This document shows, one piece after another, positions 55,666-64,000 of a DNA stretch of 64,000 bases. The stretch covers positions 868,001-932,000 of the forward strand of contig JALGAS010000011.1 of assembly GCA_023078685.1 (NCBI GenBank), given 5' to 3'. The stretch is from Neopestalotiopsis rosae (lineage: Eukaryota; Ascomycota; Sordariomycetes; Amphisphaeriales; Sporocadaceae). Every line of letters begins with the position of its first letter. The stretch's first letter is position 1. Under the pieces are notes generated by a model. That model was not told the origin of the DNA and did not search any database. It saw only the letters and a list, made by a program, of their open reading frames with translations. The translations under genes were made by a program, and so were the position numbers.

Positions 55666-57821
55666 TCAAACTGTCCCCTGTGTTGAGACAGACCTCGTCG
55701 TACGAGCACTTGATGATATGGAAGAGCCCTCCCTGGGTTTCTGGCACCACACCGTCATTCTGTTTTCCCGCCAATCGCCGCGTTAGCAAGTCTACAATTC
55801 CCGTGGCGAGCATCAAAATGTTCTTACAATGTCAAGTATCCATGGACATCGGTATCCGCAACCTCTTTTCTCAGAGCAGAGAGCAACTCTTGCACCTGCT
55901 CGTGCGACCAGCCCAGAGCACCTGTGAAGATTGGCATGGTAGCACCTTCGAGGAAAGTCTGAACATTCTTGGCCATCATCTCGCCCTGCTTTTGCAATCG
56001 CTTTCCAGGTGCCCACGGATTGAGCGGCACGGGGTATCTCCTCTCCGTCACATGCAGGCAGCCCTTTTCCTGCATGATCGACTTCCACCCAAGTGCCCAG
56101 TAAGGAGAGCTGCCAAATTTCCGCAGCCCGCGCTTGAAGTTCTTATTCCAGATGTTGAACATGTTCAGGGAACGGTTACCTGACTGGAACTTGACGAGCC
56201 ATTCGGTGATCTCAATCCATCCACCGGGCACCAGGTGCTCGTACATGGTTTCAAACAGCTTGTTCTTCCCATTGGGCAGTTCACCTACCACTAACGAGAG
56301 GAAACACCAGAGTCAGCCAATCTGTCCAACAATGTGTACGCTACGAGCGCCCCGAATCCTGTCCCCCTCTTTGGACTGCCGCATCGATACACTCGGCAGG
56401 GAAGCTAGTGCGCCTGCAGACGAATCTCGAAGGGGCGAACAACACGGGGAATCACAACTGGGCTTGCTTACTGCGCATATGGATGAAATCAAAGTTTTGA
56501 TCAAAAGACCATGGCTGCGATGCATCAACTAACTCAAAGCGGCAGTTTGGCAGCATGTATGGCGGCTTTACGGGATCAACATCTACGCCTAGAATTTGGG
56601 CGTCTGGGTATTTCTGGGCTAAACATTAATGCCTGTTAGTACTGCATCTCGGTCATGGGGGAGGTTCATGATCTTTGCTTGCCCATTTGCTGCAATACGA
56701 CGCAATTAGTATCTCCAGGCAGTTACGAGATGCAAGTCGGCAATGGACTTACAAGTGGCCAGAGACCCGGCCCGGTCCCAATGTCGAGGACCCTCCTAGG
56801 CCGGGCAGGGCAGAGGAATAGCTTCCCATCGAGCACCTCTAGAAACAGCTGATGCTGCAATACTGTAAAAGGGTAAGTGAGACTGACGTGTATAAAGCTA
56901 GATGGGTTGATAACGGCTCACTATTCCTTTCCCTCTCGATCTACATGAAACCGAACCCGATTAGTCTCGATGTTATCTGCGTATGACATGATGTGGGGGT
57001 CTAGTATAGGAAAGGATAGCCCAGCTTACCTGATCATTTGGCAGAAATGCTTTCCCTCTAAACCCGGCCTTCTTATTGAAGGTCCTCCCGAGCTTTCTGG
57101 AAAGATACCGCACCAGCCGATTGGAGCTTTGGTGGGTAACTGTCGAGGTCCTACGTGCGTGACGATGTTTATTAGTCTTGGCGAATTTTCCACAGATTCG
57201 TTGGCAAACGCGATAGATTCATCGACAAACCGACAAAAAGGGCTTATCCACAGGTAGGACATCCACCCATGGGCGACCCAAGATCCAGAAGAGGACTTGG
57301 AGGGGGACAATTGACCTTACCGCTTCAGGGTTTTGACCGTCTCTGGTCCCGAGCCGTCGGACGAGTCCTCCGCGGGAAAATACTCCACACTGTCAGGATC
57401 GGCGGATGCCGCGCTTGAAATGGAGACTCGGCGGCTCTCGTCATCCTGAGCCTGTTCGGCAATTGGCAGTGGTCAGTTGAAAATAGCCCTTCTTTCTTGT
57501 TTTCCCCCTCGTGGCTGGCTCGATCTCTTGCAGCAATGAGCCCGGGTGGCGACGGAGGAAGATGGGTTAGAGTGGTGGTACCTTGGAAGATGCATATGCA
57601 TGCGTGGAAGAGGAGCCTCTGGGTTGTATCTGATGGAGGGAGGACGGTGTACTTGGTGCTGTCGAGGAGGCGGTGAGAGAGTCGCTACTAGCCTTGTTAA
57701 TGGAAGGCCGAGAGGCCTGGAGGGATGAAGAGTCGTCGCGCGACCAAGTTGACGACCCAGCTGTCGTCTCATGGGAAGGTTGGCTGCGCAATTGGGAGCC
57801 GGTCTGGTTGCGTTTGTCCAT
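55666..57821 (-). CDS. LaeA-like SAM-dependent methyltransferase, nine exons
   Basis: A predicted 443-residue class I methyltransferase of the LaeA-like fungal type. Introns: 57452-57581, 57151-57320, 56941-57029, 56863-56921, 56690-56752, 56619-56682, 56291-56471, 55760-55827; exons sum to 1332. A Ser/Gln-rich leader precedes LGRTF and LPNDQIERERN-ILQHQLFLEVLDGKL. Motif I is VLDIGTGPG at residues 195-203, then LWPLQMAQKYPDAQILGVD, FDFIHMR, YEHLVPGGWIEI and, at the end, MTVWCQKP. All of this order is normal for the group. Two exons are tiny: 19 nt (56922-56940) and 7 nt (56683-56689, CAAATGG). The intron after the 7-nt exon has a GC donor and a TACTAAC branch. Whether it is a regulator like LaeA or a tailoring enzyme is open. 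Confidence 0.88.
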
Positions 57822-60461
57822 CCATGAAAGAGGTCACCTCGGACCGTGCCGAGGGGTGGCTGCGTGTTGATGGTACCCGAATGGATACTATTCGGTTGTT
57901 ACCTACCAGAGTAGAACAAGGCAGGTCGACTCCCCCAGAGAGAAGGAACAATAAGCAGCAGCAGCAAGCAAGCAGCAAGCAGCAGCCAAGCGAGCAAGCG
58001 AGGCAGGGAGGTGGACAAGCAGGCAGGCAAGCAGGCAAGCAAGCAAGCAACACTTGCAGTAGCAGCAGCAGCAAAAGCGTGTCAAGCTGGATGGGACGTA
58101 TGCAAAGCAGCGGCACACACACGTGGCAGACTAGACTTGGGGACCGGCCGAGGCCTCGGGGCGGTGGAGAGAGGCCGGGCAAAAGACTTGTTGTCTGTCG
58201 GGTGTGATTCTCGGGGTCTCTCCTCCCACTACTGGTATTGCTCTGTGCTGTCTGTCTGGCTGGCAATAAGGCGGGTAACCAAACGAGGTAGGTCCAGTGC
58301 AATGGTAACAAAGTGGACTTTGCCGGCCTGGCTCGCGTCTTGTGGTTTATGGTTTGAAATAGGACGAGGTCTACTGACTGCCTACTGCCGGATCCTAGAT
58401 AGGAGAGAGGAGACAAGGCGGGGTGAGAGACAGGAGACTGGATCAGAGACAAGAGAAACAATTGGTATTCAAGGCAAGCAAGCAGAGCCGATCGTTTGGG
58501 CTCTATGAACTCTTTTTCTACCAGCGCCCAAGGCCGACGACTAGGCCCCCTCCACCCCTGGCACGCATGTGCACTTGCTCCATTTGTTTTTTTTTTCTTC
58601 TGGTGGATTTTTCTAGATTTACGAAGTAAGGAGGTTTTCTTCTTATGTTCATTTTGTGACTGTGGCAGCTTCTCTCTTTTTGGTTATCAATAGTCAGTGC
58701 TTGCAAACTCTGGCGTCGCAGCCTATGCCCGCTTGAGGCTTAGACTTTGAGTCTACCACCAATGGATTCCGTTCCGATTGGCGACCGCCGCGTGGCCCGA
58801 GACCGGCCGCTAGGTCTCTTCTTCACTACATTACAACAGTAACTGTAGCAGCCCTAGCAGCCGTTGTCCGTTGTCTTGCGCCCTTCCCGGGCGCGTTGTT
58901 GGCGGAATATACCAGCCAGGGTCTCGCGTGTGTTTGCTACTTACCTACATCCTACCTACATAGGTATGAATGTGCTGTGAAAGTTGGCAGGATCTCCAGC
59001 TTCTCACCGGGGATAAATGTTTGCTTCTCTCGGGGCCGGGGACTGCCGTGGGCAAGCGAGTGTACTGGGGGGAGGGCAAAGGGGGAAATGGCTCGTATTA
59101 CTGCCGGGTCGTCATGTAAAGGCCATGTACGGATGTACGTATGCTCCGTACTGACACAGACCTGCATTGTCCATTCAATTCGCGAAACCCTGACTGGGCC
59201 AGCCAGTTGACTTACTAATTCACCTTCTGCTGAAGTCATCAGGGGCCCTTCCGGGGGGCTTTTTCGACAGGGGCAGTGGTAAACTTTGACCGCATGCGGC
59301 ATCTTGGCACCGCACGCGTGACTGAACAGGGTACCAAATTTGAAATCTTTCAACTGAAACTATCTCTCGTTCGATGAGGTTTTGGGCTGGGTTGCATAAT
59401 GGGACGAATTTGATGATTGATGAAGGTAGGTATGTACCTAGGAATCCTCGGTATCGACCACCACTATCGAGACGACGACCCAATTTTAGCAAAGGCAAGT
59501 GCCAAAGGCGCTCCTTTCCCTCCCCCAAAAGGTCCCCAGGCCAGCAACGGGTGTCTCCCGACTCCCGAACCAAGATGACGGTTCTCATGGAATTATGGAT
59601 CGCACCACAGCATAGTCCGGAGAAGCTTCGTCAGCGAATACAGAGGACTACTGCTGCTCGCAAGACCCCCGAATATGCGCGTACATCATACGTGTACAAT
59701 GCGATAATGAAACCTACGCGAGATATAAGGTGGCTTAGGGTAGTACTGAGCAGTAGAAACCTGGGCTGCTTGCAGGCAGCAGGTAGGCTTGGTCGTCGGC
59801 AGATCAAGAGTTAGGAGGCCTGGCTGGCACGCTCGAGTGCGCTGTGATGTGATCCCGCTATGATGGCACGATCAGTCTGACTCGACGCTAACGAAAAACC
59901 ATCTATGAGCGGATGACGATCAACCGTATGAAAAATGTGGGCTTGCCTCGGGCCACGGGTATCGCCAGCAGCACTATGGCAGACAAAGCAGAGTGAACGG
60001 CAGCTCATCTACCTTAGTTGGACAGGTAATCAAACTAATGGCGACGGCACGACGGGTAGAAATCAACCTTTTTTTTTGTTTCGTCTTTTTGGCGCCATCT
60101 ATGTTGCTGGTCCATGTTTCTGATAACTGATGTATCGTTGCGCACAGATTGTGGCGCGTCCCGAGCCGTTAGACGTTGATGAGGAGAATAGAGAAAAAGC
60201 AACCAATTTATTAATCTATAAAAAAAAAAAAGCAAAGGAACACGCTCTTTCTTCCCCAACGATCGCGTCTAGTGACTGACAATACGCCCCGCTCGCTTCT
60301 GCGAGATCGATGTCTTTTATATCCACCGTGATCGATCGACCTTTTTCAGCATGTCAAAATGCATCAACCATACAAACATCATCGTGACAGCGTATATACG
60401 TGCGCCTGCGCTCTGACAGAAGAGCCGCCCTGGGGCCCTTCCGGGATAAAAAGCAGATCAT
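57822..60461. other. 2.6-kb intergenic stretch with AGC/AAGC microsatellite
   Basis: Upstream region of the LaeA-like gene and 3' flank of the next methyltransferase. It contains the low-complexity tract at 57952-58080 and TACCTACCTACATAGGTA-type motifs at about 58945-58965. Frames here (for example 59220-59588 on the minus strand) have no family support. Confidence 0.55.
57952..58080. repeat. AGC/AAGC-rich microsatellite
   Basis: Imperfect repeats of AGC, AAGC and AGGC run for about 130 bases, starting about 130 bp upstream of the LaeA-like ATG. They probably lie in its promoter or leader. Likely to vary in length. Confidence 0.85.
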
Positions 60462-61226
60462 CTAGGCCGTCTTACCGGACTTGCGCGGCTTCGACGCCTT
60501 GAACAACAAAATCATTCCGACAACCTCGGTCACGACCTCCTCGAAGTTTTCGTGGAGCACTTTTTCGATCTCTTCGCGCTCGTCATCCCAGTTGTTGAAA
60601 AGGTCGATCTTGTTGTAGTACTTCATGTACATCTTGCTGACAAAGTTCTTGGCGTGCTTGTGGCCCAGGACTGTACAGCCCGCCAGTACTCCGTCGTCCG
60701 ATAGCAGCTCCTTGTACGTCGAGAAGGCTTTGAGCTTGTCGGCACCACCCGGAACGCAGTGGAACAGGTTGAACATGGTGATGGACTTGTAGGTGCCGAT
60801 TCCGCCCTGCAGAGACTCTGGCAATGGTGCCGTGATGTCGGCCTGTGCGCAGTTCACCACGGTATCAGGGGCTGTTGCCAGGACTCGAGCCTTAGTCGCG
60901 TTGAGCGACGTCTCGTTGAAGTCCACAAGCGTCAGCTGGTGCTTTTCGTGGTTGCGGATTGGGCGGCTCAGCACAGCGGCTGGAAACCAGCCGGTGGCGA
61001 CACCGATATCCATGTGTTGCTGCGTGAAGTTGTCTGAGAAGAAGGGCAGCAGAACTTTCTTGGTGCTGCAGCCCCACATATAGTTCATGTTGAAGCCCAG
61101 GACATAGTGGTCATAGACACGCGACAGGAAGGATCGTGAGTACACTCCCTTGTAACGGCGATCCTTGGACTGCTTCTGGTCCGCCATTCTGCCTTCAGAG
61201 GAGGCCGATGATGGTGCTGCCGCCAT
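60462..61226 (-). CDS. SAM-dependent methyltransferase near the PKS
   Basis: A single-exon gene of 254 residues. After a Ser/Lys-rich start comes YSRSFLSRVYDHYVLGFNMNY, then the SAM motif I MDIGVATGWF at residues 72-81, LVDFNETSLNATKARV, DITAPLP, and ITMFNLFHCVPG. This pattern is one I associate with small class I methyltransferases found beside fungal PKS and NRPS genes. The acceptor (O, N or C) cannot be told. Two starts are possible, Met1 or Met14 (MADQKQ). It lies 1.76 kb from the PKS start and is divergent from it, so it may act on the polyketide. Confidence 0.88.
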   Translation of the reverse strand: MAAAPSSASSEGRMADQKQSKDRRYKGVYSRSFLSRVYDHYVLGFNMNYMWGCSTKKVLLPFFSDNFTQQHMDIGVATGWFPAAVLSRPIRNHEKHQLTLVDFNETSLNATKARVLATAPDTVVNCAQADITAPLPESLQGGIGTYKSITMFNLFHCVPGGADKLKAFSTYKELLSDDGVLAGCTVLGHKHAKNFVSKMYMKYYNKIDLFNNWDDEREEIEKVLHENFEEVVTEVVGMILLFKASKPRKSGKTA

Positions 61227-62986
61227 TGAGATTTTGGAGATGGGCTACGGGATGATGCTATGTGCTTCAATGACTAGGGAAGGTGTAGTGCAGGACAGAG
61301 CAGGACAGAGCAGGACAGAGCAAGATGAGACGAGACGAACGACCAACCAAGTCACAACCACTTCGGCATGCCGACGAGTAGAAGTACTCGCTCGCCCCCT
61401 CGGGGCGGTGATGGAAATACGGGAACGACCTCATCCATCCAGGAGGGTCATCCGCCCGAGCAGCGGTGCGAGCCGGTGGATGCCAACAAAGACCTCCTCC
61501 TGCGCATCTCCTCCTGCGTGCTTGCTCGCCGATGGACTGACCTGCAGGTTGCGGGGCCAAATAGTGCATCGCGACCCTTGGCTCCGCGAGGGCCAGGAGG
61601 GCCAGCAGGGTCCAACAGCAAGGTAGGCATGTACGTATGTACGGTGTAAGTACCAACACAGTAATCATAGATGCATACGTCAAACTCAATACGATATACC
61701 ATGTATGATAAGCAGGGCCCTTGTACGGAGTTTTGAGATCCCTTCCTGCCCTCTTTTTTTTTTCAATTTCGCGGCATCTTCGGGCATCCTCTTGTCATGG
61801 GGACAATTGGGGGCCGAGCCCAAGAAAAAAACGGTATGCACGTATGATCATAGATTTCAGGCCCGATACCTAGTACTACTACGGCTACCGTATGTAAGCA
61901 TCCCGGACCAGCTGCGGCATTTGTCACGCAATGATTGGCCCAAAAAGCATAAAGGTATAGGATCATATGAATGCGTCATAAAAGCAGGGCCACAGCTGCG
62001 TACGTCCATACATGTGATGATCTTCTTTGTTTGCAACTACTGCCGCATCTCCATAGAACGAGCGCATATGCCTGACGCTTGGCTTCCACGCAGGCGGTAT
62101 TTTTTCGTCTTTTTCGTTCCAACCTCCCTTGCAGCAGAAATGCGCTCGCTGGGCTGCATTGGATTGGACAGAGGGCCGACCCAAGCGACGGCCATTGGCT
62201 TGTCCTTTTCTAGGATACTCGGAGGCTACTATACCATTTTGGACTACCTACGGGACTTCGCCTAGGCATGTAAGTGGTATTCAAGAAAACAGGAGCGGGG
62301 ACCCGCCCTTCATCGCCACTTTCTCATGCAGCTGTGTCGAGTCTCAATTGGGACATTGGCATCTTCTGCGGAGGGACTATACCCACCATAATCTTTCCCA
62401 TGACACATTTTGTATGGCGGACAAGTCGCCTTGCATCCGCGACGGGGACCCTAGCTACAGAAAGGGATTATTGCGGTTAATTCACGATACTTTTAGGACC
62501 AATCAGAGTCCCATGTACTCGAGTGAGGGTCTAGTGGATATCATACACACACCTGCAGCATTGCTGCTAGCGCTACGATACAGAGGTAGTAGTTTTCCTA
62601 TACATCATGATCATGCTCATTATGCTCGACCATAGTTCGTACCACGAATACAAAAGACTAAAAAGTGGAAGACAATGTGAGGAGATAACGTACTATGTAT
62701 GCTTGGAAGTCACGGCAAATTGCCCAAGTGGTGCCCCAGTCCTGGGGTAATCGCTGCACATGCATATGACCGCCTCGTCGTGTCGTGTTGGCGACCAAGG
62801 CCCAGGCCAGGACAGGATAAGACAGAGACATGATATGACATGGCCGGACAGGAAAAGAAGCCGTTGGTGGCTAGTTATTGTCTCATGTAATAGTGCCGTC
62901 TAGTTGGTGGTATGTATAAGAAATAACCGCCATAGCCATAGCCATCAAGCCGGATTTCCAAACCGTTTTCCCTCACATAGCCCAAA
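61227..62986. promoter_or_regulatory. Divergent upstream region of methyltransferase and PKS
   Basis: A 1.76-kb gap. It holds three copies of CAGGACAGAG at 61292-61321 right before the methyltransferase start and a related GACAGG/GACAGAG stretch at about 62813-62855 ahead of the PKS. Frames at 61705-62265 and 62129-62635 (+) are not supported as genes. Confidence 0.5.
61292..61321. repeat. Three-copy 10-bp tandem repeat (CAGGACAGAG)
   Basis: Three perfect tandem copies of CAGGACAGAG lie about 65-95 bp upstream of the methyltransferase ATG. They could be simple sequence or a protein-binding array. Confidence 0.8.
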
Positions 62987-64000
62987 ATGGAGCAACCAAA
63001 GACTATGCCCATTGCCATCACTGGCTTGGCCTGCCGTTTCCCAGGTGGTGCCGACACTCCCGAGAGACTCTGGGAGGTATGCGCTGCTGCTCGGAACACA
63101 TGGTCTAGCTGGCCGCAGGACAGATTGAACGAAAAGGCCTTTACTCACCCTCAAGCTGAGCATCTTGGCACCGTGAGCTTTCAACAGTCCTCTTAGTGAG
63201 CTTCAACATACTCATACCGTCTAGTTCCATAGCCATGGTGGTCATTTCCTCAATGAGGACGTATCTCTTTGGGATGCCTCTTTTTTCAACTTCACGGCCG
63301 ATATGGCGAAGGCCATGGATCCCCAAGTCCGGCTCTTACTCGAAACTGCCTTCGAAGCCTTTCAAACAGGTGAGTCAATAAACAAATAAGTGGCTATAGA
63401 AAGTAACAACAACTAAACTCATTCGGTATCATAGCTGGTCTGTCACTAGAAAAAGTTGCCGGAACTCAAACAGCCGTTTTTGCCGGTTCTATGTTCAGGG
63501 ACTATCACGATCTACTTATGAAGGATGCTGAGAGCTTGCCTCGGTATCATGTCACTGGAAACGCTGCAGCTTTTACCGCCAACCGCTTGTCTCATTTCTT
63601 CGATTTACGCGGTCCTAGCGTCAGTGTTGATACTGCGTGTTCAACTGCCCTTGCAGCTTTGCATCTCGCTTGCCAGAGTATCCGAACGGGTGAGTCGAAG
63701 ATGGCCGTCGTGGGAGGATCAAACCTTATACTACACCCTGGCTCGTCAATGAGTCTATCAAATCTCGGGTAAGTCAACACTGTACACCCTTTCAAAGAAT
63801 TGATGGGTTGGTAATGAAGAAGTTGCTAACCATAACCCATTCACCACTGTACAGGCTCACTGGGCCTGGCGGAAAATCGTTCAGTTTCGATGAGCGAGCT
63901 CAGGGCTACGGCCGTGGCGAGGGTGTCGCGTGCATAGTCCTAAAGCCACTCGAAGATGCTATCCGAGATGGCGACCCAATAAGAGCCGTCATTAGAGAGA
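62987..64000 (+). CDS. Highly reducing polyketide synthase, 5' end (partial; apparent frameshift)
   Basis: The start of a type I iterative PKS running off the right edge. Exons read from the ATG are 62987-63172, 63225-63370, 63435-63768 and 63855 onward (introns 63173-63224, 63371-63434, 63769-63854). The ketosynthase domain begins at once ([15 protein letters not shown]), then [36 protein letters not shown], the active-site Cys in [20 protein letters not shown], and [16 protein letters not shown]. The start directly in KS is typical of highly reducing PKSs. At the second intron the exon frames do not agree: the upstream exon ends in phase 2 but the downstream exon needs phase 1, and no other GT-AG pair fixes it. 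One extra T in the TTTT run at 63360-63363 would explain it. Either the gene is broken or the base is an error. Confidence 0.88.

Noticed and set aside
57952..58080. CRISPR-like array at the AGC repeat
   Set aside because: Repeats are short, irregular and without unique spacers, and the genome is fungal.
57769..58461. 230-codon minus-strand frame with Leu/Cys/Pro runs
   Set aside because: It is the shadow of the AGC microsatellite and overlaps the first exon of the LaeA-like gene in another frame; composition is low-complexity and there is no family.
61705..62635. Two overlapping plus-strand frames of 168-186 codons before the PKS
   Set aside because: No domain, no conserved motif, and they overlap each other in different frames.

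Overview
The window is nuclear DNA of a filamentous ascomycete (Pezizomycotina, most likely a Sordariomycete; this is my inference). Genes carry short introns of about 47 to 305 nt with GT-AG ends and TACTAAC/CTAAC/CTGAC branch sites. Zn(II)2Cys6 regulators, an AA9 lytic polysaccharide monooxygenase (LPMO), a LaeA-like methyltransferase and a fungal highly reducing polyketide synthase (PKS) are present. I rebuilt 23 protein-coding genes by joining exons by hand. For 22 of them the exon lengths sum to a multiple of three; the exception is the PKS at the right edge. There is also one tRNA-Gly and the 3' end of an unidentified gene at the left edge.

Region A (1236-13940) looks like a co-regulated metabolic cluster with no backbone enzyme in view: a Zn(II)2Cys6 regulator, an ACMSD/6-MSA-decarboxylase-type amidohydrolase, a P450, a type I Baeyer-Villiger monooxygenase, a short-chain dehydrogenase and an HSL-type alpha/beta hydrolase. 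Its four promoter regions each hold two copies of a palindrome, CGG-N7-CCG, with a shared inner pattern CGGRWNNNWYCCG (one site has A instead of Y). This is the strongest new signal in the window and suggests one regulon under the cluster's own regulator.

Region B (15835-32685) groups plant-cell-wall and beta-glucoside genes: a secreted GH12 endoglucanase, a seven-helix receptor-like protein, a GH3 beta-glucosidase without a signal peptide divergent from a sugar transporter, a second Zn(II)2Cys6 regulator and a secreted AA9 LPMO. It reads as a sense, cut, import and hydrolyse set.

Region C (33386-52626) is mostly conserved core genome: a GCIP-family protein, Bye1 (PHD/TFIIS-central/SPOC), proteasome subunit alpha type-4, GMPPA-type sugar nucleotidyltransferase, archaemetzincin, fumarylacetoacetase and a third Zn(II)2Cys6 regulator.

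Region D (53828-64000) is accessory again: a membrane-anchored paraoxonase/SMP-30-like propeller, a nine-exon LaeA-like methyltransferase with 7-nt and 19-nt exons, a second methyltransferase, and the 5' end of a highly reducing PKS. The PKS ketosynthase reading frame appears shifted by one base. Two introns in the window (in the Baeyer-Villiger and LaeA-like genes) use GC donors. Several long gene-free stretches are listed with what they hold.
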